Shown here: positions 24,082 through 36,168 of the stretch, one piece after another
Position numbering within the stretch: position 1 is the first letter of the stretch
Layout of the letters: every line of letters starts with the position of its first letter
NCBI RefSeq assembly: GCF_037038585.1
Contig: NC_092541.1
Coordinates: 2,415,445-2,479,444, forward strand
Direction of reading: 5' to 3'
DNA: 64,000 bases
Source of the DNA: Patagioenas fasciata
Lineage: Eukaryota; Chordata; Aves; Columbiformes; Columbidae
The notes under the pieces: generated by a model
Database searches by the model: none
Told to the model about the DNA's origin: nothing
The model's input: only the letters and a program-made list of their open reading frames with translations
Position numbers and translations under genes: made by a program

Positions 24082-24600
24082 CCTCCATCACTCCCTGCAT
24101 CCCTCCCTACATCCCTGCATCCCTGCATCCCTCCCTACATCCATTCCTGCATCCCTGCATCCATCCCTCTATCAATCCCTGCATCCATCCCTACATCCCT
24201 GCATCCCTCCCTACATCCATTCCTGCATCCCTGCATCCATCCCTCTATCAATCCCTGCATCCATCCCTACATCCATCCCTGCACCCCTCCCTGCATCCCT
24301 GCATCCATCCCTACATCCATCCCTGCGTCCCTACATCCATGCCTGCATCCATCCCTCCATCCACCCCTCTATCAATCCCTGCATCCATCCCTACATCCAT
24401 CCCTCCATCCCTGCATCCATCCCTCCATCCATCCCTCTACCAATTCCTGCATCCATCCCTCCCTGCATCCCTCCCTACATCCATCCCTCCATCCCTCCTT
24501 CCATCCCTCTATCAATCCCTGCATCCATCCCTCCCTGCATCCATCCCTACATCCATCCCTCCATCAATCCCTGCATCCATCCCTCCATCTACCCATCACC
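24082..24600. repeat. CATCCCTC/CATC-rich minisatellite, about 520 bp
   Basis: The array is built from CATC, CCTGCATC, CCTACATC and CCTCTATCAAT variants. A higher-order period of 76 bp is visible: the ATTCCTGCATCC block recurs at 24143 and 24219. The plus strand is almost purely pyrimidine plus A. The long His-Pro-Ser-Leu/Ile-Pro frames it creates are artefacts. Confidence 0.95.
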
Positions 24601-24635
24601 TACCCATTGAGAGCAGCCCTGCACTGGTAGATGAG

Positions 24636-24785
24636 AAGCTGAGCATGACCCAGCAATGTGATCTTGCTGCCCAGAAAGCCAACTGCATCCTGGGCTGCAT
24701 CACTGGGAGCGTGCCCAGCAGGTCAAGGGAAGGGATTCTGCCCCTCTGCTCCACCCTGGTGAGGCCTCACCTGCACTGCTGTCCT
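24636..24785 (+). mobile_element. CR1 internal fragment, sense
   Basis: Reads AAGCTGAGCATGACCCAGCA, ATGTGATCTTGCTGCCCAGA and then CTGGGCTGCATCACTGGGAG to GAGGCCTCACCTGCACTG, the usual CR1 segment just upstream of that preserved at 20.8 kb. Both ends are missing, and it directly abuts the minisatellite. Confidence 0.85.
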
Positions 24786-26039
24786 CTTTATCTGTCAGAG
24801 GAAGCAGCTGTTTCCTTTACTGATAATTTCAGTGATTTATCATGGACTCTGCCAACCTGCCTTGCTGTTGGCATGTCCCTTTAATCATGTGTCTGTTTAG
24901 TGACTCTTACAGAATAGGTTAGATCCTCTTGCACACCCTATTACTCATCAGAAATTTTGAGGCTGTAACCTGTTAGTCATTGGTGAGTCATAGCTTGTCC
25001 CTCGGAAAATAAAAGATGGCCAAATGCTGACATCCTCGAGGCTTACCCCCAAAATAATGTGTAAAGTCACTGGCACCATTTCTGCGTGATGCTTTCCAAG
25101 GAGAGCTAAGGGATCAAAATTAGGCCGATGGTTTCAGTGTAACTCGTGAGTCATATCTGGAATAAATCAGTTTGGCCGTGATTCATATCTATCTATCTCG
25201 ATGCTCAGATATTTTTTCCCTTAACTTGAGAGACCTGGGAATGGGAATAATTTCTAAAACTGTCAAAAATCGGTGCATAAAGCTGAGGGCAAGGCCAGCA
25301 CAGGGTGCTTTGGTGCAAGGCTGTGGATGAGGGTTGTACTGAATGTTGTGCTGAGGAATTTCACAGGTGCAAAACCTATCCAGGTGCACTAAGCCCAGCT
25401 TTAATTAAGACTTACATTAATTTAATTCAACTGGTTGTTTGCTAAATTGAAATAATCTTTCATAAGTATAAAGTAGTAGTGGGGCTACATGAAAGCTTTG
25501 CACAAACACAGCAGCATATTTAGAGTAATTTCCTAATATAGACAAACCCACTCTGTTCTCTTCTTCCCCCCCCCCCCCCCCGTTTTGGCTGGTTGACAGT
25601 GCAATTACAAAAATAGTGAGAAGACCTGAAATTGAAAATGAGACTCGGTTTGCAGAACTGTGTCACTTAGCGAGGCAGAAAGAGTTGAGCTAATATGATT
25701 TTCTGAGTGTCAGCTCTGCCGTGGTGGGTTTTAGTGCTGGTTTTAGGCTGGTTTTCCCTTTCCGCGGGGGAATGGGTGTATTTTCCCCTGCGTGGTTCTA
25801 ATCCATCTCCCAAACCCAGCGGCTGTTTCCAGGTCCCTGCCCTGAATTTTGCTGCCCGTTTCTAGTCGGATAATCTCCCAGCGATCTCTGTCAAGTCAGG
25901 CGCTTGCTGTGTGCCCTGGCATGCAGGAGATGATAACGCATCTCTGCATGAAGTCTGTCGGGAAAAGGGGATTTTCCCTCCGCTGCTGCTCTCTCCCGTG
26001 CCAGGAGTTTCTATTTCTCCCGGGCAAACCAGCAACTTT
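24786..26039. other. Intergenic DNA, part 3
   Basis: AT-rich unique sequence with no supported gene. A pure run of 16 C lies at 25566-25581. Confidence 0.6.
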
Positions 26040-26430
26040 GCCGCTGGAGCCCGTGGAGGAGAAGAACTCCCCCTGGGGGGGGTCTGTACCAGCCCCACGG
26101 GGTCCCAAGGTCCTGAGACCGCCGGGACGTGATGCTCAGAGCCGGGGGGCTCAGCAGATGCCCCGGGGGTAGCGGGAGGGATCCCGGTGCTGCCGGGGGG
26201 TGCGGGCAGCGGGAGGGACAGAGCCGAGAGCCGCCGGCTGCTGCTGGGAAGGCAGCCGGGGACCTCTGCTGGGCAAAGCCTAAAAATGCCCTTTTTTCCC
26301 CCAAACGCGTGCCCTGCGGCCGGGCTGGCGCTGGGAGACCTCGGGAGGGCGCCAGTATCTCGCCTTTCCCCGTCGGGCCCGGGCCCCCCACCCCGGCTGC
26401 CCCGGGAGGGCGCTGAGCACGGGGGGGGGT
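26040..26430. promoter_or_regulatory. Intergenic CpG-rich block
   Basis: A G/C-dense segment with frequent CpG lies about 10 kb upstream of EPOP and 9 kb upstream of MLLT6. No open frame here is convincing. It could be a distal CpG-island element or an unannotated promoter; a second GC-rich stretch follows at 26.8-27.1 kb. Confidence 0.4.
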
Positions 26431-26590
26431 GACACCCAGCTCCCCCTAAACCCGCATCCTCCGAGAGGGAGAGGAGGTGGGAGTTTAGGGCTGAATCTGC
26501 TCCAGAGGAAGGATCGGCTTCTCTGGGGGTGTGAAACCTTTTAGAAATGGGAATGACCGCAAGAGACCGAACTATTCCTCGGCTATTTCT

Positions 26591-26632
26591 TCATCCATCC
26601 ATCCATCCATCCATCCATCCATCCATCCATGC
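26591..26632. repeat. (CATC)n microsatellite
   Basis: About ten perfect CATC units followed by CATGCATCCC and a short CAGC run. It shares its motif with the 24.1-kb minisatellite but is separate from it. Confidence 0.95.
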
Positions 26633-29600
26633 ATCCCTCCAGCCAGCCAGCCACCCACCCATCCATCTGCTCGGGTCTCACCTCTCCCCTGCCCCATTCC
26701 CTTCTCTCTCCACCGCGGGAACGTCCGGATTTAGCAGAGAAAAACCTCCCTGGGACCTTCCTCTTCCTCAGGGAGAGTCTGAGGGCTGAAGTTCCCCGGT
26801 TCCGAGTCCTTCCAGCCTAAATCCCCCGGGAAGAGCGGTGCAAGGGGGTGTCCGGGCTCCGCTACGGACACAGCCGGGGCAGCGGCGTGGAAGCAAACCG
26901 GCGGCACAGCGAACTCCCACCCCAAAAAACACGGCTCCTCCGGGGGCCTCAGGCACAGAACCCCCCGGGGAAGGAGCACCCAGGAAACATGAAAGCCGGT
27001 ACCGGGAGGTGCGGGCATGAGAAGAGGCTGGGGGGGCCCAGGAAAGCAGCGGTGGCAGCGCGGGGGAGCAGAGGGATGAAGAGATGGAGCCGGGGGACAA
27101 CGACGGCCGCTGTCACCGCTGGTTCGTGTCTCTGACCCTTTAGGTCTCAGTGTCTCCAAAACCGAGAACCATTTGGCAGCGGGGAGATACCACAGTGTTA
27201 AAAAAGAATAACAATAAAATAAAGGCGAGCAGATGCAACCTCCTCCCCTACACCTGGGGTGATGTGCTCCAAGTTCTCAGCCTTTCAATAGCTTTTCAAA
27301 TCCCGAATTCCCGGGTTTGACCCAGCTCGACAGCAGGTAGAGCAGCGCCTGCCCGGGTCCTGCTAGGCACGGAGACCCAGAGCTCTGTCTGTGTGTCCGT
27401 GTGTCCGTCAGGACGTGCAAAGACACGGGCTCACTCCGGTCTAGGACTCTTTGTGCCCCACGGGCGTTTGACGCGATCCTGTGCTCCTATCTCCCCGGGT
27501 TTGTGCAAATCTCTCCCATAGCCCGAGATTTAAATCAAAATTCATGCTATTTAAGAGCACGCACACAGGGTGTATCCCCCAATTCTGCTATTTATTTGCC
27601 TTTGGGTGCATGGGCACCACGAGTGGAGATTGCAAGAGGTTTTTCCCTTCGGATCTGCAGAGCTCTGCTGTGTTGCCCCTGCTTGAGATGTGCACAGAAA
27701 TGTGCATTTTCTATGGTGCATCACAACAACCATTTCGGCCGGGTTGAGCCCAAACCCCAAAGACCCGCCCGTACGGGGAGATTTTTATCATTATTATTGT
27801 TGCCGTTGCCAGAAAGCAGCAAACTTTACAATCCAGATGTTTTGAGAGTGTCAGAACAACTCGCTGCTGCCGTTGTTTTTATGGTGAAATCAAAAGGAAT
27901 CGCCGTGGTTTATAATCTGAGAGCATCCAGCCTCGCAAAGAATGCAGGTTGCTCTTTGCTTTCTACCTATCTAACCCAGATGCTCCGGGTATCTCCCCCT
28001 GTTGACAGTCGTTTTCTTCAAAGGCTTGTCTGCAGCGATCCATCAATTAGGATAAAAAATGAGCTCTCATTCTCCTGCATTTGTTTTGGGAAGAGGGAAA
28101 TTATTTAAACAACTGTATCTCCATTAAACGAGGGAGCGAGGGCGGGGAGCAGATCCCTTTGCTTTCTGAAATGGAGTGAAATGCTGCTTTGCAAAACATG
28201 TGCTTTCTGGGCCACATACGATCCCTCACCTCTCACAAATCATTATTAACTCGCCCGTAAACCCTGTACAGTAGCGAAGCAGAGGGGCTGCATTTCAGGG
28301 GCATGGAGAGGTGTCTTTCCCCTTCATTTCCTCACTTAGTGCGCAAAAAAAAACGACCCAAAGAGTGAATATTAGTGCCGAGATCCACTCTAACCTTCTT
28401 CATTCCCTTCGTCCCTGCTGATTACATTTTTTAAGGCCTTTCTTTAATTATACCAGCACCAGACCCAGCATCAAAAGAGGGTCCGGGTTCCCTCCTTCCC
28501 AGGGATGCTGGTGGGGAAGGACCCGGGTGCAATGGGCCCTTCCAGGGGGTTTCTCTCTTTCCGCCCCTCAAGGACCAAATTCGGTAACTTTCCGAAACCC
28601 AGCAATCCAGGGGACTCAGCAGAGCCAGTGTCAGCTTTTCTCCTTTTATTGTCACCAATTAGGCGTGTGTTGGGATAAAAGGGACTCCAAAGCTCCCAGC
28701 ATTTCCCCATCCCGAAGGTAACCGCGATCCTCCAGGACATGTTCCTTTAAACAGCCCCTTTGCCTTTTTTATTTACAATAAACACATTTTTGTTAATGAA
28801 ACCCACTTTGCAACCCCCTCCCCTCCCTTTTCCCCCTCCCCAAAAGCCCATAAAGCTCCAACTTTGCATATCTGAGCCCTGTTCCGTGGGGCTGGGTCCT
28901 TCGGGGGTCCCAGGGTCAGGCTGGGGGCAGCAGGGTCATTGTGTTGCCATCATGGGTCAATAAGCAACTGGTCAGGCTCTCAATCCACATCAGGCCTTGA
29001 AGAGGACTGGGAAATGGGAGAATCCATTCATAATAATAATAAACTTGTCAATCAATAACAGGCAGGAGAAATACTTTGTAAAAGGTAAAAAAAAATATAT
29101 ATTTTTAAAGTGTTTTTTCTTTTAAACTTGGGCAACACGAAACTTTCCGCAGTTTTAAAATGCTCCGAGGGTATTTGCTTGTGAAATCGTAATTGTATTA
29201 AAAATACAACGCTTTAAAAAATATTACATGGTTGATTCAAAAATCTAACGCTTAAAAATGAAGGAATTAGTGCTGTAGGTGTGCGTGCAATTTAAATCAG
29301 AATTGATAAATGTTTCCCCAAGAACATAAAATGCTCTGTGAGGGAAAAGGCGACATCCAAGGGAATTCTCTGTCTTATTAAAAGACACTGAAAGTTTGTG
29401 GCTTTCCTGCATCACCTTTAATTTCTGATACCAGCGCTTATTGAATAGCAGGGAAGAGCTTTAGTTCGAGCTTATCTTAGCAACAAAAAAATGTTTTTCC
29501 GGCATTCTTCTAATTCTGAACCGAACGAGCAAACAAAATCCCGCGTTAGTAGTAAATCAATGGGTTAGACATAATAAGAGACTTTCCCTCGTTTAGCTGG

Positions 29601-32289
29601 GCTGGATTTAAAGGGGAAAAAAACCCCGGGAATGGAGATTTCTTCAGATGAAATTGGGTAAAGCCAAAATGTCCTGGCTTTATAATTTATTAATCTGCAT
29701 TTTTTAAAATTAGGGGTTTTTTTTCCCGTATAAAAGGGGTAAGAGGAGGATTAAGCAAGAAGAGGGAAAACAACCAAATCGCAGCGTAATATGGGGAACT
29801 TCAAAAGGTGACAGAAGAATAATGCGAACTCTCTGCTGGCTTTAAGATGGAGGCATGAAATCTCCCCTCTCCAAACTCCATTTTCCTCTTGCTTAGAAGC
29901 CTTTCGGGTTTGTTTTATTTTGCTTCTCCCTCTCCCCACGAAAATAATCGGGGAGGGGGGAGGAAATAGGCTGGTTGAAGAGATGCCCTTCCAGCCTTGT
30001 GGCTTCACCAGGACCCTCCTCCGAGCTTCTTCACAAGGAGAATAAACCCTCTTGGAAGTATTGAGTTGTATTTGTTTAGGAAAACAAACAAACAAACCCC
30101 CCCCATCCCAATCCGCAGTGTTTATTACTGTATAATTCCCTTCAGCTGCTCTCGAGCAAAAACCTGCGGTTTCTTTGTTAGGGGATGGTGAAAGGCTGGT
30201 GATGAAGAAGGACAGAAATAAAGCAGAAAGTTCGCAGGGATGTCGATGGAAGGACGGGCGGGTTTTCCATTCCCTAAACTGGGAGCCCCATCCCGCCGCA
30301 ATAAAACCGCGGAGCGAACGCGGTTCCGCTGGTCACCAAACACCGACTGGTTTCTCTGTCCCTTCGGGACCGGCCCCGCTTTGCCTTAAATCCCTCGGCT
30401 TTACCCCAAGCAAAGCTCGAAAGCTTTTAAAACGTGCTCCGAGCGGCACCATTTGGTCTGATGCAATCTCTTGCTCTTCCCAGGCCTCTCCCGGAGTTTA
30501 AACCCCGCGGTTTTCATCAGATTGCACATTTTCAATTTTGTTTTGGTGCGTGTTAAAGATTGTTTTATCTTCCCTTCCAACCCGTGTTGTTTTATGGGGG
30601 GGAAAAAGGACCGAGAACCGCAGGCATCGCCCCGACCCACAGCCCCACAAGCCGAGCGCATTTCCCAAACTAACCCCACTTTTCTGCCTTTGTGTTTTGA
30701 AACAAAAGGAAACGCAGCGGGATTTACATCTTTCTAAATCGCCACCACATACTCCTTTTGTTTGTACCAGGTTAGCACCTAAAGAGGAAAAAGAGCCAGA
30801 AAGAATCCAACATCTACTAAAAGCAGCACAGATTTACTGCGAATTATCCCAGCCCGGTGCGCTCAGATCCGCGGCCTCTGCTGCTCTCAGCCGCTGCTTT
30901 TCCACAAACCTCTTAGAAACGCGAAAATTAAGAAGTAGCTAAATTAAACTATTAATTTCGGAGCAGCGGGATTTATTAAAATATTATTAATCAGTGAGGC
31001 AATGTGCTGGAAGTTTAGATGGAGGATGGGGAGACGTTTTTAAGGGGTTTCATTGAATAATCTTCACAAACTGGTCATGGAGAAGAAAGGAAAAATCAGA
31101 GGGAAACCTGAAAAAGGAGCCTGTTCCATGCGAGTGACAGGGAACATCTTTGTTCCTGAGCTCATCTAAGAGCATTTAGCAGCCCCAGCATCAAGGTGGC
31201 TCCTGGAGCAGGGGCTTCTTATTTTGAAGCCACCCACCACCCTAAAGTGAAGGAGATTTTTTCCCAGCAGGCTGGCCCTGGTTTGTCCGTCTGTCTGTCC
31301 TGCAGGCCAGGCCGGTGGGGTTTGGGTTTGCTTCTCTAGGTCGCCCCTGTAAAAGGTCCCAGAGGCGTCTAAAAAGCCAGTGCACCCACTGATTTGTAGC
31401 CATATATTCACTCCCAACAGTTGAAGTGCCTGTCAGGAGTAACTGATCAAAATATGAGGGTGCCCAGTGCCTGGAGCTGGGTGTCTTCCCATGGCACCCA
31501 GGTCTGCTTCGAACTGTTTGAAATCTAAAATAAAATCAGAATTTCCATATTTTGCCTTGAAAACACCGCTCATACTTGAGCCGAAGGGCTTTCCCACCCT
31601 CATCAGGCCCATCCTGCCCCAGTAAGCACTGGGAAGGTGGGAAGTTGCGGCTTCTCCACGCAGGTTTTGAGATGGGAACGGCCCTGGGGGAGCATTTTCT
31701 GTGTGCAGGGACACGGCCGGGCTGTCCCTTGCTGTCCCAAACATGGAGGGACATGGGCCTCATTTTGGCCACCTCATTCTTCTGGGATTTGTTTCTCACA
31801 AGAAAAGCAAGTCAATAAAATTATTCCCTGTGATTGAAATCATTTAACAGGGCCGATATTAATTTCTAATCCATTTTTCCGTGGTAAAGCTGATGTATCA
31901 CCCCTAAACTCTGTGAATTCCTCCCCATTGCTCCCACCACCAGCATCTCTCGTGTTTTCCTGTTGACACCTGCTTTTGTTTTTCATTATTTCCACGTATC
32001 TCCCCTCTCGCCCTCTCTCTGCCAGGGATGCCGAACGTGGGAGACCCACGGGTGAGATCTGAGCTGTCAGAGCAAACTCAAACCCCTCCAGCAAACAGAC
32101 CCCGCATAGAAAACACTCACAGAGGAGCCTCAGCCCCTCAAATGTCTCCCTAAATGGCTCAAGCCAAACTTATTCAGGGTTATCATTTTTTTTTTATTAA
32201 ATTATTTTAAATTATTATTTTATTTTTCCCCACCAAGATTTGATGTCCCTGCCCCAGGTCAAAGAGAAAATGAAGCACCGAGAAACCCC
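26633..32289. other. Intergenic DNA upstream of EPOP, AT-rich
   Basis: No gene is supported. The part from about 28,100 to 31,000 is AT-rich, repeat-free and full of TAAT/ATTA and TTTAAA motifs, a texture often seen in conserved regulatory DNA. Conservation cannot be judged from one sequence. Confidence 0.5.
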
Positions 32290-32560
32290 CGTGGAAATCC
32301 CACGGGAAGCCCCAGATGCGGGGGGGTTGCAGCGGCTCCGGTTCTCTCCCCTCACCCCGGTAGCCCCGGGACCCACGGAGCCGACCCCGACCCACGCAGG
32401 ACGAACCCCCCCCGCCCCGAGCCCGCGGGCACGCGTGGATCCCCCTCCTCTTCCTCCTCCTCCTCCTCTTCCTCCCGCGCCGTGTGCGCTGCCATGTCGG
32501 GCAGCACCGCAGCTCATTAAACCCGAGCCCACCCGGGGAGATGCGTGGGGATGAGTTTAG
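32290..32560. promoter_or_regulatory. Small CpG-rich block about 3 kb upstream of the EPOP promoter
   Basis: Contains GCGGGGGGGTTGCAGCGG, CCCGCGGGCACGCGTGG and a CTCCTCCTCC tract, clearly denser in CpG than its flanks. It is possibly an upstream promoter or Polycomb-type CpG element of EPOP. No exon can be assigned. Confidence 0.4.
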
Positions 32561-35309
32561 TGGAATGAGCTACCTGAGAAATCGTGTCCCTCCCCTTTTA
32601 TTTCGCTCCCAGTGCCCCCCCCGCCCCGTTCATCCACCTCTTCAGGGAAGGGAGAGGGGTGGGGGGGCGGGGGTCCTGATAATTTTTGTTGCGGAAACGA
32701 CCGGTCCTGACAGGTACGAAGGAGAAATCTCCCGGGATTGCCTCACGGGTGAAGATCCCCGCGGGGACCCCCACGTTATTGTCCTCTCCTCCCGGGGGGG
32801 TTGGAACCCCCCACTTGGGAGCTTCAGCTGGGCTGAGGTGCAAATATAGACATACAAATATATAGATACAGAGACAGAGACACCCATTTTCCGCAGCAGC
32901 ATCCCTGGGGATGGTGCAGCCCTGCTCCCCCCAGCACAGCCCCCCCGCGTCCCCAGCCCTTGCGTGGGACCCACGGAACAGCCCATTTCGTGGCCAGGTC
33001 CCCGCCAGGCCCGCAGCGACCCGACCGATGGACATAAAGAAGCGTAAAAACCGCCGTAGAGCGAGGAGAGTCTATACATTTACAAATGGGGGGTGACGGT
33101 GCTATAGCGGGGGACAGTGTGCGTGTGGTGAGGCAGCCGTGAGGACACCTATAGCGCAAATACAGGGCACTTTCGGTGCGACTAAATGCATTTGGTTATG
33201 AACCACCACCGTGGCCACCACTGTGTATATATATACATGTATGTATATACGGATTTGCGAAGTATCTGCGTGGCCCACGTCGAGCTGCCTGCGTCCGTAT
33301 AGACGCATCAACACACACACATATTCAACATAGAACTTTATCCATACCCTAAATATTGTCTATTTGTACTCCCATTGCCAGAGCTTTCCTGGGAAATGAC
33401 GTCTCCATACATTGCGCTGCTTCTGAGCCCTGTTTCCTATGGGTGGCGATCAGGGGGCTCCGGGTCCTTTTTAAAGCCCCACAAACGATCGGGAACAGTT
33501 TATTGCGCTGCTCGAACTTTCTTTACAAGTGTACCCCCCAACATGAAATCCCAGCTGCATCAGCCCCATCGCATAGGGATATTTTCTACCAGCTCCTTCT
33601 CCCCACCCCACTCTCCCCTCCTCCAGTCTGGCAAAGCTCAACCTATAGGTAAAATGGCTCTGGTTTTATGTGGAAAGAAAAATACCCGGGATCTCCCTTA
33701 TATTTGCGAAGGGAAACTCCGGGTTGGCCTCAAGCGGGACTTTTCGTGGTCCCTCGCACGACAGACACTGCGAGAAGCTGCAGAACCCCCTCACCGGCCA
33801 CTTTCCGTCCATCGCGATGCAAACTCTTCCCCTCCCCTCTGCCCAAACAAAGAGGAATTTGGTGTTTGTGTTGGCCGGCGGACCTTTACTCACAGGAAAC
33901 TCTCGCCTGTGGAAAACGAGGGTGAAATGTGGTGGTTTAACGTAGCCCAGAGTTGGAAAATGGGGTGTTTTTCTTTCCGCAGCAAGGCCGAGCGCTGGAG
34001 GGGGGTGCGCCCATGGGTGCTGGGGATGGGAAAAGCCCGGCGGTGATTCCTGGGATCAGGAACCGCGATTGGCATCGGGACGAGCCCTTCTCGTCAGCCG
34101 GCGAGGAGGTGAATGCAAATCAGGTGATCTCCGCTCCCAAATTAAAGGCGATGTTGGAGTTATTCGGAATTTTTTTACACGCTCGCTCAGGAATGCGCTT
34201 CCTCCTCCTCCTTCCTCCTCCTCTGGGACTGCTTCTAAATCGGGATCATTTGTGGTTGATTGTACATATAGTTTAACAAATTATTATTACCAAATCACTC
34301 GGATTTTGCCATTTGAACCACACACACACACCCCCCACAAAAAAAAGGCAGAGGAAGACTAAAAGCAACTTTGCATGTGGAAGACAGACGAAGCTTGAAA
34401 GGGAGCAGCGTGCGCTGCAGAGCTGCCGCTTCCCTTCCCCCAGAAAGGTTTCCGAGGTAACTGTTTCCCCAAAATTAGCCTCCTGAGCAGAGAGTTAAAA
34501 TCCCTCGGTCCAGCCTCCGCGGCTCCACTCGCTTCGCTCAAGTAGCTTCAGGTTTATAAAGAAATAGAGGAGCCGGGACAATGGAGCTCCGGCCTGGGTA
34601 AGGCTTTGGGGCTTTTTTAATGTTTTATTTTTAAATATACTTTCCCCCACCCGCTTGGAGATAGGAATCTGCAGCTCTGGTTTTTGGGCAAACATCGCCT
34701 GGTTTGTAAGGCAGGAGGGAGTTACAAAATGCCGAAGAAATCTTGGGACTTAAAGTTTGAAATAAAGTTAAGCAGCGCAAAGGCATGCAAAAGAATTTGA
34801 TTTGATTTGATTTTTTAAAGAAAGAGTTTGGAAGAAACAGATGCGAAGTGAATAAAGAACGTGTGTGAGTAAAAAGGAATATAAATATATTTGCATTTCT
34901 TTTATATTTGCACATATTGCCGATGTTATTGTTGATACCGCGCTCCAGCCCGTGCTCATTCCAGATAATAAATACAGTAATTGGCAATTAATAAGCATTC
35001 CACTCCGGGCTGAGGGATGAATTGTTGCGGAGTCAATCGTTTTGAACAACTCGGTGAGAGTAATATCTTTCACGCTTTATTAAATCTATACGAACACACA
35101 CCCATCCCAGAGGAATCCGGGCAGATTTGGGAAGGCGCAGCAACCTCTCACACAACAACCTACGTGAAAGAGAAATGAAGAAAGCTCAAACGCGGAAACA
35201 AAGCGGAGGAACCCGCTCTACCACTACCTCGAAAATACGGCAGAATTCGTAATATTTATTATTATTTTTTTTTTTAAGGAAAAAAACCCCTATCCCCCAG
35301 GCTGCCTCT
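32561..35309. other. Intergenic DNA immediately upstream of EPOP
   Basis: Unique sequence with no supported gene. It contains a TATATATATACATGTATGTA stretch near 33224-33250 and a CACACACACAC run at 34319. Long frames around 33.4-34.0 kb have no recognisable similarity. Confidence 0.5.
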
Positions 35310-35640
35310 ATTGTGTGCGCTGGAGCCGCAGGCGCGCCCGGGGCCGCGCTGCGCCGTGGGTGCGCGGTCGCTGCGCGGCCCGCCCAGGGGTTTCTGAGGG
35401 TTTTCGTGCGGGGGGTGTGCGTGTGAAATGTTGGGGTTTGATGACATCACGGGGCCGGAGTTGCCCAATCAGCTGGCGGGTGGCGGGGAGGGCTCGCTGG
35501 GGTGTTCCCGGGAATAAACCGGCCGCGGCGGCGGGGCCGCGAGTGCGGAGCCCGGGGAAGGTGGGACCGCACGGAGCTCCCCCGCCTCCAGACCCCCCCC
35601 CGCCGCCTCCGCTACCATTTTTCCATCCCCCCCCCCGCCT
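35310..35640 (+). promoter_or_regulatory. EPOP: CpG-island promoter of EPOP
   Basis: CpG-dense sequence follows an abrupt change from the AT-rich DNA before 35300. It contains a CRE-like TGATGACATCAC (35439-35450) and, 15 bp on, a consensus CCAAT box in CCCAATCAGC (35464-35473). Then comes GGCCGCGGCGGCGGGGCCGC (35521-35540). This CRE/CCAAT/GC order predicts transcription starts roughly 35520-35580 on the plus strand. There is no canonical TATA box. The start estimate is inferred. Confidence 0.65.
35465..35472 (+). promoter_or_regulatory. EPOP: CCAAT box (NF-Y type)
   Basis: CCAATCAG matches the NF-Y consensus in forward orientation, about 60-100 bp upstream of the likely start region and next to the CRE-like element. 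Confidence 0.6.
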
Positions 35641-36168
35641 CATCCCGCACCTTGTCGGTAGCTTTGTTTGCTTAAGCATCTCAGTGGCTTTGCACAGCAA
35701 AGTGTGTGTGGGGGGGGGTCTGTGCTTGTTGATTCCGCCCCCCCCCCCAAGAGATTATTTTTGAAGTGGAAGGTGGGGTGCGCGGCCGCGGGGTGGGAGT
35801 TGGCCGGGGGGAGCCTGGAGGATGCAAGATGTTTGACTTCTTTATTTTTCTTTCTTTTCTTTTTGCTGGGGAGGGGGAAGACGAGGAGTCGAGCCCCGGT
35901 ACAGGCGGAGGAACTGGGTGTTTGGAAGATGTTGCAAACCATTGACTGGAGCGTTTGAAAGGGAGATCGACTGCTTTGCCTTTTTTTTTTGCCTTTTTCT
36001 TCCCCTCCCCCCTTCCCCACCTCTCCGGAGGGGTAGGGATGTGTGTGATCAGGGAGTGGAAACAAATATGTCCTTATTTTCAATGCCCCCTTTGAAAGAG
36101 ACGAAGTAAATGCTCCTTGCAAAATGTTCCTGACCTGCGAAGGGACCTTCGGAATTGTTCCAGCCACC
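35641..36168 (+). other. EPOP: Probable EPOP 5' leader with hairpin-forming G9/C11 runs
   Basis: Sequence between the CpG promoter and the start codon. It has nine G at 35710-35718 and eleven C at 35738-35748, which could fold into a very stable stem with a 19-nt loop. Several upstream ATGs (about 35822, 35829, 35929, 36039, 36084 and 36110) would handicap translation, so the leader may be spliced. The T/C-rich tract at 35978-36025 could serve as an acceptor tract, but only a weak GAG follows it. Confidence 0.45.

Noticed and set aside
23888..24884. Long repetitive frames of His-Pro-Ser-Leu-type repeats
   Set aside because: Direct translation of the CATCCCTC minisatellite; no independent coding sign.
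27401..28108. A 235-codon plus-strand open frame
   Set aside because: No recognisable motif, no promoter or CpG island at its start, and AT-rich intergenic texture.
33375..34046. A 223-codon plus-strand frame upstream of EPOP
   Set aside because: Overlaps other frames in different phases, with no recognisable similarity; probably chance.
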